From an uncultured Spartobacteria bacterium (lineage in GTDB: Bacteria > Verrucomicrobiota > Verrucomicrobiia > Chthoniobacterales > UBA6821), in contig CAIKYN010000059.1 of the NCBI GenBank assembly GCA_903831635.1, forward strand, positions 1 to 39,913: 39,913 nucleotides of DNA, read 5' to 3'. Position numbers and translations under genes: made by a program. Shown here piece by piece: positions 6,293 through 15,086 of the stretch. How positions within the stretch are numbered: position 1 is the stretch's first letter; the number at the start of each line of letters is the position of its first letter. The notes beneath the pieces were generated by a model that was not told the DNA's origin, ran no database searches, and saw only the letters and a list, made by a program, of their open reading frames with translations.

Positions 6293-7808
6293 CCTCATCA
6301 TCTTTTTCGGCAGCATCGCCGGAGCGATTGCCGGTCACTTTCTGCTCGTTCCTCCCTACTCATGGGGAGTTGTTTCCCTATGCGCACTCTTTGGTGCCTG
6401 GAGCCTCTTTGGGGAGGTCCATGCGGGCAATGTCGTGGTACGCCTCGGAGGGCTTTCTTGGTCGATGGAGGATTTTGTCCGGGGATGGCTCATCACCGGA
6501 CGGACCGGCTCCGGAAAAACCCAGTCCGGGATCAATACAATCACCTACCAGATCTTCCAGAATGTGAAGGATTGGGGAGGCATCTGCCTCGATCAGAAAG
6601 GGCTCTACTGGGAGATCTTGGTCCGGATGGCAGCCCACTTCGGCAGGAGCAATGACCTGGTGCTTCTGCAGACCCGTCCTTCGGGGGAAAGCGTCCTCTG
6701 GAGACCACCCAATACGATCAACATTACCGGCAATCCCGAGGTCCCTTCATCCACCTATGCCAAGGTGATCGTTGATACAGCTCTTTCACTGACTGGGGGG
6801 AGGGGAGGGAACCCCTTCTTTCCCATCCGTGCTCAGCTGGCGATCCAGATGGCCTTCGACATCCTCCGGCACCTGGAGTCCTACGTCACCATCCCGAACA
6901 TTCATTCCATGCTCCTCAATCAAGAGGATGGCGAGGGTGTCATGAAGCAGTTGCACAGGTTAGGAGATGAGCGCTCCTTGGAACTTCTCTCCTCACTGAG
7001 GATCTATCTGGAGCAACCCCCAGAGCAGCTTGGGGGTGTTCAGGGGACCCTGAGTACGTACCTGGAGTTTTTTCTGAACCGCGAGATCGCCGAGGTCTTC
7101 TGTGCCGAGGAGCCGACATTCTCGGTTGGGGAGATTGATCAGGGGAAGATCGTCTGCCTTGCGATGCCGCAGAAGTTCCAGAGCGAGCGCCTCTACATCA
7201 ATACCATCCTAAAACTCTCCTACTACTTCCACGCACTCAGTCGCTTTGACAAACCTGCCGAGCAGCGTGAGAAGGACAACCTGCTGGTTCTCTTTGCTGA
7301 TGAGGGACAGGAAATCATTACCGGGGCAGAGTCGGCCTTCGCCGATCACCGGGCTGCCGGGATCATCCGAGAGGCCAAGGCGACCATCGTGCTGGCCACT
7401 CAGGCCTATACGTCGTTGCTTGGCTCTTTGGACAAGCGCTATGCCGATGTCCTGATGCTCAATCTCAGCAACGAGCTGATCTTCACCGTGGCCAACCATG
7501 ATTCAGCCGTCATTGCGGCGAAGAATATCGGAGAGCATGAGGTCACCGAAAAATCCTGGGGATGGTCCGCGGGGAAGCGCTCCTATAACTACCAGACCCG
7601 GATCAAACCTTGGTTCGATGCCTTCCGGCTTCGGAAGCTCCCTCGATTCACGGCGATCGTTTGCCACTGCGAGAAACCGTTCCGGAAGCGGCTTATCCCT
7701 CCCATTACCCCAGAAGGGATTTATCCCACTTGGTTCACCCAACTCCGCCCCGACTATGCGCTTCGCCAATGGTGGCGTGGCAAAACTCCATCCCCGTTCC
7801 ACTCATGA
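6279..7808 (+). CDS. virD4: VirD4/TraG-type coupling protein (T4CP)
   Basis: 509 residues. Two N-terminal hydrophobic segments (residues 4-24 and 28-45) anchor it in the inner membrane. The ATPase domain follows: Walker A GRTGSGKT at residues 74-81, Walker B LLVLFADEGQE near residue 345, and the TraG-type motif IVLATQAYTSLLGSL near 375. The protein couples the relaxase-bound DNA strand to the type IV secretion channel. Size is slightly smaller than most VirD4 proteins, and the all-alpha domain (residues 180-270) is present. The gene is coupled to the ATPase gene downstream by ATGA at 7805-7808. The T4SS structural genes themselves lie 30 kb further on, behind the cargo. Confidence 0.85.
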   Translation: MRIADLIIFFGSIAGAIAGHFLLVPPYSWGVVSLCALFGAWSLFGEVHAGNVVVRLGGLSWSMEDFVRGWLITGRTGSGKTQSGINTITYQIFQNVKDWGGICLDQKGLYWEILVRMAAHFGRSNDLVLLQTRPSGESVLWRPPNTINITGNPEVPSSTYAKVIVDTALSLTGGRGGNPFFPIRAQLAIQMAFDILRHLESYVTIPNIHSMLLNQEDGEGVMKQLHRLGDERSLELLSSLRIYLEQPPEQLGGVQGTLSTYLEFFLNREIAEVFCAEEPTFSVGEIDQGKIVCLAMPQKFQSERLYINTILKLSYYFHALSRFDKPAEQREKDNLLVLFADEGQEIITGAESAFADHRAAGIIREAKATIVLATQAYTSLLGSLDKRYADVLMLNLSNELIFTVANHDSAVIAAKNIGEHEVTEKSWGWSAGKRSYNYQTRIKPWFDAFRLRKLPRFTAIVCHCEKPFRKRLIPPITPEGIYPTWFTQLRPDYALRQWWRGKTPSPFHS

Positions 7809-8647
7809 ATCCCGATCCCGCCCTTCTTCAAAAACTCTCCGGCTTGGAGGAATACCTTTCTTCCAAGATCCGGGGACAGAGCCATGTCATCCCAAGAGTC
7901 TGCTCCGTTCTGGAGCGTGGAGAGCTTGGACTTCAGCCTCCGGATAAGCCGTTGGGGTCATTCCTGTTCCTAGGGCCGACCGGCGTGGGAAAGACAGAGC
8001 TTACCTTGGAATGCTCCCGGTATCTCTTCGGAGAGGTGGCTCTCCATCGGTTTGATATGTCGGAGTTCCAGCATCTCGATAGCGTGAAACTCTTCCTTGG
8101 GGATGAGACAGGGATGCCTGGGCGGCTTGGGAAAGTCTTGGAGTCCCAGACTCGGGGGGTCCTTCTCTTTGATGAGGTTGAGAAGGCTCACCGGCTGATC
8201 TGGGATTTATTCCTCCAGATGCTCGATGCCGCACGGATTACACTGGCCGATCACCGCACCTATGACCTGAGCGGGTTCTATGTGGTTTGCACGAGCAACA
8301 TCGGATCCCACCAGCTGATGAGGCCCACCCGATTACCCTTTGCGACATTGGAACGGGCGGTGCTGGCGGAGCTACACCGTCACTTCAGGCCGGAGCTGAT
8401 CGGGAGGTTCGATGAGAAGATCGTCTTCAAGCCACTCACTCCCGAGACCCAGAGAGAGATTGCCCTGATCGTGATCGGAGAAGAGGTCGAGCGCTACCGG
8501 AAGATGGGGATCGACCTGACAGTAGAGGATGAGACCGTCGAAATGCTCATCCGGAAGGGAATCACCAAGGCCATGGGAGCTCGTCCCATGAAGAGGACCG
8601 TTCAGAAGTACTTGGGAGATGTAATCAGGGAGAAATTGATGGAGTAG
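7805..8647 (+). CDS. Single-domain ClpB/ClpA-like AAA+ ATPase
   Basis: 280 residues, from the ATG overlapping the virD4 stop. It is one AAA-2 module of the ClpA/ClpB C-terminal type: Walker A GPTGVGKT at residues 57-64, DMSEFQ after it, Walker B VLLFDEVEKAH near residue 120, sensor 1 VVCTSN, and the arginine-finger region RPELIGRFDEKIVF near 200. The end (ITKAMGARPMKRTVQKYL) matches the ClpB D2 small domain. The first AAA domain, N-domain and middle domain of ClpB are all absent. Tight coupling to the T4CP suggests it unfolds or remodels the relaxosome or a transfer substrate. That role is inferred. Confidence 0.85.
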   Translation: MNPDPALLQKLSGLEEYLSSKIRGQSHVIPRVCSVLERGELGLQPPDKPLGSFLFLGPTGVGKTELTLECSRYLFGEVALHRFDMSEFQHLDSVKLFLGDETGMPGRLGKVLESQTRGVLLFDEVEKAHRLIWDLFLQMLDAARITLADHRTYDLSGFYVVCTSNIGSHQLMRPTRLPFATLERAVLAELHRHFRPELIGRFDEKIVFKPLTPETQREIALIVIGEEVERYRKMGIDLTVEDETVEMLIRKGITKAMGARPMKRTVQKYLGDVIREKLME

Positions 8648-8751
8648 GGGGATTCAGCTTGTTAAGGGCGCCGTTGCAGAGGAGTGGTCAGCACAACCTC
8701 GCTCTTGCTTTTACGCTTGAGGGTTCCGATCGGCCCGCACCTTGTCTTCCA

Positions 8752-8784
8752 GCCCAGCTCAGCGAATAAAGCGATCGTCGGCTG
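8752..8784 (+). repeat. Direct repeat left of the HEPN-like gene
   Basis: 33 bp, 28 of which match 10071-10103, with the core GCGAATAAAGCGATCG identical at 8762-8777 and 10081-10096. The two copies bracket the single gene at 8826-10037. The rest of 8648-8825 shows no gene. The core's first 11 bases occur again at 34887-34897. Confidence 0.7.
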
Positions 8785-8825
8785 TTAGAGCCTGATCCCC
8801 GGAGTAAATGTGGGATCATAGAGCT

Positions 8826-10037
8826 CTAGTGACGAGCGCCAGTGAAGGTCTTATCAATGCATTCTTCCAGATATCGTTTTGCCTTTTCTGGGATGTCGGA
8901 CTTGGAGAAATCTTTCATCATGCTGCTTGTTCCCCAAATCGTCATGAGGGGCTCAAAGTCTGACTCTCGGACTCTGAAACAGACAAACTCGGGTTTACCA
9001 TCGTCACTCATAGATGGCTTTAATTCCATCACCCACTCCAGATCATGTCCCCTGATGGTGTGATTCAGAACCACCCCAGCCATCCCGCTGCCAGCGGCGA
9101 CTACGTGGGCATTGATTCTTTTGGAATACTCCACCCCTATCTGAGCGAATGAAGAGAGAGTTTCCCGCATGAATTGAGCACATTCGATTTCTTGCTGGGA
9201 TGGTGGTGTTGACATTGCAGGCGGGGAGGAATGGCTCATTTGAGGTTTTAACGCTATATTTTCTGATTCCTTACCAAGATCAGATGTTTGCGGAGTCGAT
9301 TCAGTCTGCTGAATTGAAGGTCGGATCGAAGGACTCATGCTCCCATACTGCCTCTTGACCGAATGTGATCTCCAGAGATTCCGGGGCAGATCGAATCTCG
9401 TACAGAGATTCTGATCCATGAAGTCGATATGTGCTCGGACATGGGCACCTGCCCACGTTCCCAGTTCTAGATTGGCTTCTAGCCAATGATCCTCGGAATA
9501 GCGGACCGGGATCACTCCTTCTGGAATATCTGTGGGCGGAATAATGCACCACTGATTCCCTTTGGAACGAATTACTGCATCAACTTCCCTATCTGGATCA
9601 TACCCAATCTGATGAACAAACTTATTTCGGAGGGTAACGACGACATCACTTTCAGGACTCCAATAGGCGTGAAGCTCATCTCTGAGGACTTGTCGCGCCC
9701 TATTATCTGAAGCTCGATGCATGAATAGACGCTCTGGAAGCTCTTCTGGTTTTTCTCTTGGGAAAAACTTTGTAACCGCTTCATAAACTCCTGCGTCGCG
9801 TTTAAGAATTTCTCCTAGAATCGACTGGCAGTAGGAGTTCAGGACATCTGCCGCATGACATACCTGAAGCCTTCCGAGATAAGATTCCATCTTGGCATTG
9901 TATGCCTCGTTGGAATGACCAGGCGGGCAACTCGCATCCACTCGTGAAGCATCAGAACGGATAAACCAATTGATAAAATAAGCTTCGTGAAGATCAACAA
10001 GAGCTCGTTGTGCATGAATTGAATGTCCTTTACTCAT
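8826..10037 (-). CDS. HEPN-like hypothetical protein between direct repeats
   Basis: 403 residues from ATG 10037. The N-terminal 200 residues are helical and contain LRNKFVHQIGYDP near residue 137. Arg-Asn-Lys-Phe-Val-His fits the Rx4H signature of HEPN ribonuclease domains. A linker rich in Ser, Pro and Gln (residues 230-285, including SSPPAMSTPPSQQE) leads to a C-terminal alpha/beta domain with the strands VICV-like 'LEWVMELKP' and 'PEFVCFRVRESD'. I do not recognise that second domain. The gene is flanked by 33-bp direct repeats and lies at the inner edge of the defence genes, so a role as an abortive-infection effector is plausible but unproven. Confidence 0.6.
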   Translation of the reverse strand: MSKGHSIHAQRALVDLHEAYFINWFIRSDASRVDASCPPGHSNEAYNAKMESYLGRLQVCHAADVLNSYCQSILGEILKRDAGVYEAVTKFFPREKPEELPERLFMHRASDNRARQVLRDELHAYWSPESDVVVTLRNKFVHQIGYDPDREVDAVIRSKGNQWCIIPPTDIPEGVIPVRYSEDHWLEANLELGTWAGAHVRAHIDFMDQNLCTRFDLPRNLWRSHSVKRQYGSMSPSIRPSIQQTESTPQTSDLGKESENIALKPQMSHSSPPAMSTPPSQQEIECAQFMRETLSSFAQIGVEYSKRINAHVVAAGSGMAGVVLNHTIRGHDLEWVMELKPSMSDDGKPEFVCFRVRESDFEPLMTIWGTSSMMKDFSKSDIPEKAKRYLEECIDKTFTGARH

Positions 10038-10070
10038 CAGAGAGATATCTCAGGACGTCACCGTCTTTCA

Positions 10071-10103
10071 GCACAACTCCGCGAATAAAGCGATCGCTGG
10101 CTG
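10071..10103 (+). repeat. Direct repeat right of the HEPN-like gene
   Basis: Second copy of the 33-bp repeat at 8752-8784 (28 of 33 identical, 16-bp identical core at 10081-10096). It lies in the 106-bp gap between the HEPN-like gene and gajB. A preceding TCAGCACAAC also occurs near 8689 on the left side. Confidence 0.7.
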
Positions 10104-10143
10104 CACTACCAGCTGAACCTTGGTGTAGGCGTGAGGCATGGCG

Positions 10144-11955
10144 TTAGGGCTCAACCTCCTCTTCATCAAGCCTTTGCTGCAACTCAGTCAGGAAGATGGA
10201 CGGGCCATTCTTATGGCGGCGTCCGTATTTGTCATCGGTGAATCCTGAAAATGTCATGTGGATCTGTTGCTTCGCTCGGGTCAAACCAACGTAGAAAAGT
10301 CGACGTGCTTCACTGATAGCTTCTGGGCTCTTTGCGTTCCATCTAGGAATCTTACCCTGATCCATCCCCATCATCACAACGACTTCAAATTCCAGCCCCT
10401 TCGCACTATGAAGTGTAATTAGGTTCAGATGTTTGGGGGACCCTCCTTGGCCAGAGAATGTTGCGATATTGAACTCCGCCAAATCCTTCTTTTCGTCAGT
10501 TGCTTGGAGGAGACCCTTAAAAGCATCAGCCTCATCTCTCATTGCCGGTTCGTGTTTGAGTGTTGAGCCGAGACAGGCTTTGTAGAAATACAGGAGCCAC
10601 TCGCGTAATGAAATGCTCGGGTCTCGGTGTGCAAAAAGAAATGTGACTAACTGCTGCCGCAAGGCAGCACGCCCCACATCACCCTTCGCTGAACGATTGA
10701 AGCTCAGCCATTTCTTGATGAGCACTGAGAGTGGAGGCTCTTGGCATTTCCAACCACTGACGCACCATGCCGTACAATCCTCAAGCCAGCGTGTCAAAGG
10801 TGTTCGACGGTAGGCAGCTCCTGCATCAATTCGGACATACTTCATCTTCGCGGCGTCAGCTGCGGCCGCTATAACGCTCCCGTCATTTCGATCACTATAA
10901 AGGACTGCAATCTTTCCCACGTCCAATCCGGGATTTTCTTTTAGCACTGCCGGAATGATCTCCTCGATGATGAAGGTTGCTTGGTGTGCAATTCCTTCGG
11001 GGCACTCGTAGAAATCTATCGTGCCATGCTCCTTGACTTTCGATTCGTATTCTCGGACTTCACCAAGCGTGGCAAGCGAAGCAGCCACTATCTTTCTGCC
11101 ACAGCGATAGTTAAATTTCAGCGTTACCGACTCTACCCAATCTGCTCTGGCCAGTTCCTTCAAGAGTTTGGGCTTCGACCCAGCGAAACCATAAATGGAT
11201 TGGTCTGGATCGCCTACGGCTACAAGACGAATTCCCGCTTTCTGGCATAGCGCCAATACAATTCTATGGAGGGCGAGTCCCAAATCCTGATACTCATCAA
11301 CAACGAGAACCGGGAACCGTGCTTTGATTGCCTTTCGCACCCATTCGTGACGCTCTATCAACTGAAGGCCCCAGAGAATCATGTTGTCGAAATCGACAAG
11401 GCTTTCAGCAATTAGTCGCTTCTCGTATTCTAGAATCAACCCAGCAATTTCTGGGTCTTCTTTGGTAAACTCTATCGACCCACGATCTAGAAAAGTGCGC
11501 CGATACAGTTCAAAGCGACTAATATATTTCAAAGGGTTCTCATCGCCGATTGTAGCATTTAATGACTCGGTGAAGATTCGATCTTTATCAGTCACAGAGG
11601 CCACAGAGAATTCCTTCGGAAGGCCCAAGTCCGACAACCCGGCAAATGGTGAGACCACATGCTTTAGCGAAAATGAATGCACAGTCCCTATGAAGACGTT
11701 CGATCCTTCGATGATACCGAGTTTACCCAATCGCTTTTGAAGCTCACGAGCGCACTCGGTGCTGTAGGTGATACATGCGATGCCGGAAGGTCGCTGAACA
11801 TCTTCAGCTATCATCCTAGCCATCTTTGTTGTCAGCGTCTTTGTCTTCCCGCTGCCGGGTCCAGCGAGAATAACGCAGCTTTCAGAGGATTCGTATGCCT
11901 TCCACTGGCCAGAATTGTCTCGTAGCTCTTCAGCCGCTCTTTTGTAGTCCGTCAT
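10144..11955 (-). CDS. gajB: Gabija GajB: UvrD/PcrA-like SF1 helicase
   Basis: 603 residues. It has all main superfamily-1A helicase motifs: Walker A GPGSGKT at residues 32-38, motif II VVDEYQDL, motif III GDPDQSIYGFAGS, motif V LHSAKGLEFEVV and motif VI RRLFYVGLTRAKQQ. In Gabija, GajB senses DNA ends or free nucleotides and activates the GajA nuclease. The start lies 3 bp after the stop of the OLD-family gene upstream, the gene order typical of Gabija. The length is somewhat above the roughly 500 residues of the described GajB, which may reflect a larger 2B region. A general repair helicase is the alternative, but the coupling to an OLD nuclease argues for Gabija. Confidence 0.85.
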   Translation of the reverse strand: MTDYKRAAEELRDNSGQWKAYESSESCVILAGPGSGKTKTLTTKMARMIAEDVQRPSGIACITYSTECARELQKRLGKLGIIEGSNVFIGTVHSFSLKHVVSPFAGLSDLGLPKEFSVASVTDKDRIFTESLNATIGDENPLKYISRFELYRRTFLDRGSIEFTKEDPEIAGLILEYEKRLIAESLVDFDNMILWGLQLIERHEWVRKAIKARFPVLVVDEYQDLGLALHRIVLALCQKAGIRLVAVGDPDQSIYGFAGSKPKLLKELARADWVESVTLKFNYRCGRKIVAASLATLGEVREYESKVKEHGTIDFYECPEGIAHQATFIIEEIIPAVLKENPGLDVGKIAVLYSDRNDGSVIAAAADAAKMKYVRIDAGAAYRRTPLTRWLEDCTAWCVSGWKCQEPPLSVLIKKWLSFNRSAKGDVGRAALRQQLVTFLFAHRDPSISLREWLLYFYKACLGSTLKHEPAMRDEADAFKGLLQATDEKKDLAEFNIATFSGQGGSPKHLNLITLHSAKGLEFEVVVMMGMDQGKIPRWNAKSPEAISEARRLFYVGLTRAKQQIHMTFSGFTDDKYGRRHKNGPSIFLTELQQRLDEEEVEP

Positions 11956-11958
11956 ACG

Positions 11959-13743
11959 TCAGCCGCATTTTGCCGCGAGGAAGGTGACCGCATCGCGGAT
12001 GTATTTTGGGCAGAGATCGCCTTTCAGTTGAGATGCAAGGCGCTGAGCGAAACGCCCCTTTGCTATAGCGTCTATGTCCTTCAACATCTGTACTGGGTCG
12101 AGCGAATCGGGTTCTTCCTTCCAAGCTGCAGCGCGTTTCTTTGCTGCGCCGTTTGTTGTCAATTCGCTGAGAGTGGAGCATAGGCTCTTGTGGTGACCGC
12201 ACTCGAAGAGGTCTACTTCGAAAGTGTATTCATTGAGAAAGATACCTTTGGCCTCGGCCTCGTTTAACAGCAGTTCGTCATCCTCAAAGTCTGATTTCGC
12301 TCCTGTGATTAGATCAAGAAGAGCCTCCACTCGGTTAAACCCTAAACCTCCACCATTTTCGACCGGATCATAATCGGTGATTACGGCAAATGGGATTCCG
12401 AGTCCATCATTGCCAAGGAACTTAATGTAGGGCGCGAAATTGGTCCCAGAGACTGAGCACACAGAAATTCCCAATTCATCGAGGTCATGGCCGATGAGCC
12501 TCGCCAGCACGGGAACAACGAAGCATTCGGAATCCCCTTCCACTAGCAATACCGCTCGACTGAAAACAATCTCCCCGCGCGTCACGTCCAAGTAGCGTTC
12601 AAGGTCAGCAACGTCTTTCTCGTCCAACTCGACTTCGGCAGTCGATTTGGCCTCGGTGCTCAACCCGTCTTCTGCTTTTCGCAGAAGCACAAGAGACCTC
12701 AGGGGTGTCACGCTGACGATGTGTGGAGAGTGCGTTGTTAAAAACGTCGTTCGGTTCGTCTCAACTTCCTCCGCTTCCGGCTGCTGCCGTGTATGCAGGA
12801 AGTCCCGATAAACAAGACGCTGCAAATGTGGGTGCAGGTGTGCCTCAGGTTCCTCGATTGCAAGGAACGTATGGTCACGGTTGCCTTCCTCAACGAGTTG
12901 GCGAAGTTCGAGGGCTTTGAGGGCGAGGTAAATGAGGTTCGTTGAGCCCAAGCTTGCCTCACTGATTCCGCGTTTTCCGGAGTCGATGAACAACCGCAAC
13001 GAGCGGATGAGGCGGTCTGCGACAGAGGGAGTTAATCCAAGAGTTACGTTCACCGCATGTGAACCTCCCACCATTTCGTTGAGCCGGTCCGTAACAGCAG
13101 TATTGAGCGCGGCAATCTCCGGCAACGCTGCGATCTCTTCTGATGCATCTGATACGTTTTGGGCGATTGCTTCAAGCGCAGCCTTATCAACCTCCCCCGC
13201 GGCTTTCTCTAGCAGTGGCCGGAGGGGCGATCTCCGCCAGTTTGCTAGATCGCCCTCGGCATCGCGGAGCGCCGAAAAGACATCCATAGGTAAGCGGCGG
13301 CGCAGTTCGTAGCTGACAATGTTCTCCTCGCTTTGACCTCCGAAGATGAAGAACTCAAAATCCGAGTCCTTCACAGGTGGCCCGTCCAGCGTTGCGAGCG
13401 GACGAAGAACGTAGGTTAACCGTGCAGTCATGGGTTCGACTGCAACTAAGTGTTCAGCGAGAACCGCCAGCAACTTGGGGTTTTCTTCAAATTCCGTTAT
13501 CTCAAGTGCAATTCGGATTTCATTGTCAATAGCAAGCGGGCGCTCGAGCCCATCCCAGAAGTCTTCCTCACGCAGTTGGCGCGCGGAATCTGGCAGCGTT
13601 GGGTCGAGCAGAAGACGCAAGGCATAGACTAGGTTCGTTTTTCCGATCTTGTTTTCGCCAACTATGACCGCGTGCTCACTTAACGCCAAATCAAGGCTTT
13701 TGAAGTTGCGGAAGTTTGTGATCTGAATGCGGGAAAGTCTCAT
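11959..13743 (-). CDS. gajA: Gabija GajA: OLD-family ATPase/TOPRIM nuclease
   Basis: 594 residues, close to known GajA. The N-terminal ABC-type ATPase has Walker A GENKIGKT at residues 29-36, the signature/Walker B region LAIEEPEAHLHPHLQ and the H-loop TTHSPHIV. The C-terminal TOPRIM nuclease domain starts near residue 395 with VLLVEGDSECFVVP and includes FAVITDYDPVENGG, giving the acidic metal ligands. GajA is a sequence-dependent DNA-nicking enzyme that acts when nucleotide pools fall during phage infection. It is followed immediately by gajB. Its start is 82 bp after the stop of the Abi_C-type gene on the same strand. Confidence 0.88.
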   Translation of the reverse strand: MRLSRIQITNFRNFKSLDLALSEHAVIVGENKIGKTNLVYALRLLLDPTLPDSARQLREEDFWDGLERPLAIDNEIRIALEITEFEENPKLLAVLAEHLVAVEPMTARLTYVLRPLATLDGPPVKDSDFEFFIFGGQSEENIVSYELRRRLPMDVFSALRDAEGDLANWRRSPLRPLLEKAAGEVDKAALEAIAQNVSDASEEIAALPEIAALNTAVTDRLNEMVGGSHAVNVTLGLTPSVADRLIRSLRLFIDSGKRGISEASLGSTNLIYLALKALELRQLVEEGNRDHTFLAIEEPEAHLHPHLQRLVYRDFLHTRQQPEAEEVETNRTTFLTTHSPHIVSVTPLRSLVLLRKAEDGLSTEAKSTAEVELDEKDVADLERYLDVTRGEIVFSRAVLLVEGDSECFVVPVLARLIGHDLDELGISVCSVSGTNFAPYIKFLGNDGLGIPFAVITDYDPVENGGGLGFNRVEALLDLITGAKSDFEDDELLLNEAEAKGIFLNEYTFEVDLFECGHHKSLCSTLSELTTNGAAKKRAAAWKEEPDSLDPVQMLKDIDAIAKGRFAQRLASQLKGDLCPKYIRDAVTFLAAKCG

Positions 13744-13825
13744 AATATAAAATAGTAAGTTAATACAACCTCACGCAACATCCTATTGCAATTAGAGCAG
13801 ATGTTTTGGCTGTGATAAAATAGAC

Positions 13826-14656
13826 TCATTCAACTCTCCCTGTACTTTTCTGATAGGAGTAGCTATCAAAAATAAAATCCACTAACGTTTTTGCACTGTT
13901 CACCGCCAGCTTGGCGTGGTGCTTTGATGCCTTGTAGCCAGCAGCATGAGCGTCACTCATTTTATTTCGCATGCTGGCAAGGCCATTTACCACGCTCGTC
14001 AGTCCTGACAACACTTGGCGTAGCATATCACCAATGTCTTTCCGTGACGGATCAAGATTTAGTAGCGTCTGAACCCGTTTGTTGAGCTTAATCAGCTCTC
14101 CATCGTACTGCAGCGGATATGGTGACAACTTTGCTTCAATTTCAATAAGAACCGCTTCAACCAGAGAGCGAGCGTTGGTAATTGCGCCTTCAAAATCCCC
14201 TTCACTTATCTTCTTATCACATTTTAGCACCTGGTCCTTGATGAAGACGTGGTTAATTTCTTTTGATTCCATAAATGGAGAATCGAACTGCACAGAGACC
14301 CCACCAATTTGCAGAACCTTGAAATGCTCGCCAACCTTACCCATCTCGAAACCATCGAATTTCAAATACTGATTGAGATGATCAACAGCGTTTTCGGGAT
14401 TGAGATCTTTTCCGAGAAACTCTCTCGCATCAAAAACCGCATTAATAATATCTTTTAGTTCGGTTTTCCCATTTATTAGACGCAGCTTGTCTTCAGCATA
14501 TTTCCACCGAGATGGAAATCCCTGCCCATAGCTGTCACAGCAGCCAAATTGATTGAAAAAATCAACAAGCATTGGACCGCTCCGATATTGAGTCAAGGAA
14601 CTGTCTCCTGTGATGATCTTGGCAAGAATCTTCAGCGTGTTTTCTGATATTTTCAT
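13826..14656 (-). CDS. Abi_C-type abortive infection family protein
   Basis: 276 residues. The start is ATG 14656 (MKISENTLKILAKIITGDSS); the longer open frame to 14851 is antisense to other genes and not protein-like. Residues 135-265 match the 'abortive infection C-terminal' domain: DFEGAITNARSLVEAVLIEIE, then YDGELIKLNKRVQTLLNL, and a closing VVNGLASMRNKMSDAHA with ASKHHAKLAVNSAKTL. The RNKMSDAH segment (Arg, then His six residues on) is HEPN-like. Such proteins often occur inside type I restriction loci. Here the start overlaps the stop of an hsdS remnant by ATGA, which preserves that ancestral arrangement. Gabija follows on the same strand. Confidence 0.8.
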   Translation of the reverse strand: MKISENTLKILAKIITGDSSLTQYRSGPMLVDFFNQFGCCDSYGQGFPSRWKYAEDKLRLINGKTELKDIINAVFDAREFLGKDLNPENAVDHLNQYLKFDGFEMGKVGEHFKVLQIGGVSVQFDSPFMESKEINHVFIKDQVLKCDKKISEGDFEGAITNARSLVEAVLIEIEAKLSPYPLQYDGELIKLNKRVQTLLNLDPSRKDIGDMLRQVLSGLTSVVNGLASMRNKMSDAHAAGYKASKHHAKLAVNSAKTLVDFIFDSYSYQKSTGRVE

Positions 14657-14835
14657 GCGGCCTCCATTTCGAGTTTCGCCTGACCTGACAATAGACGCGG
14701 CAGGAGAAGGTCGCGGGTTTTGCGGAGGTTTTGGATTTGCAAATACAGATTGTAGATGAGGCGGATACTCCTCGCGACGAGGGCGGTGAATTTGTCGATT
14801 AAGTGTACCGGCGGTTCGGGAGGTATAGCGTCCAT
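14653..14835 (-). pseudogene. hsdS: hsdS remnant (type I restriction specificity subunit, C-terminus)
   Basis: 60 codons encoding AIPPEPPVHLIDKFTALV followed by QIQNLRKTRDLLLPRLLSGQ. This is the standard last segment of HsdS, the helix that pairs with the central conserved region, with the hallmark 'LRxTRDLLLPRLLSG'. A whole HsdS has about 400 residues and two target-recognition domains, so roughly 85% is missing and no hsdM or hsdR is nearby. It is a relic of a type I restriction-modification operon replaced by other cargo. The stop overlaps the Abi_C gene start. Confidence 0.75.
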
Positions 14836-14851
14836 TGCCCCTGGCTCCCAT

Positions 14852-15031
14852 TCAATGAGTGGGTCTGAACGCTTCTATATGATGGTCAATCCTACCTGGT
14901 AGATCTTCGGTCAACCATCCGCCTTCTTCTGCAATTTTGAGCAGTTGAGCTTTTAGGTTTTCCGTTGAGGGAGGATTATCCCGATTAAGCTCCCGAGCGA
15001 TCATTTCTCTAAGTTGTTCTACCTCATTCAT
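14852..15031 (-). CDS. Small acidic hypothetical protein
   Basis: 59 residues from ATG 15031 to TGA at 14852-14854. The sequence (MNEVEQLREMIARELNRD at the start, LLKIAEEGGWLTEDLPGRID in the middle) is amphipathic, with regular leucines and acidic residues, and looks like real protein. It is followed after 16 bp by the hsdS remnant. I do not recognise a family. It could be a small accessory or antitoxin-like protein of the defence operon. Confidence 0.45.
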   Translation of the reverse strand: MNEVEQLREMIARELNRDNPPSTENLKAQLLKIAEEGGWLTEDLPGRIDHHIEAFRPTH

Positions 15032-15086
15032 TTGAAATGCGCGTAGGAGTTCTTTCTGAACCCTGTAACAGAGTGATGTGCCAGTT

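Noticed and set aside
14657..14851. N-terminal extension of the Abi_C-type protein
   Set aside because: The extension is out of frame with the hsdS remnant and reads as Arg/Pro-rich non-protein sequence. ATG 14656 with its ATGA overlap is the better start.
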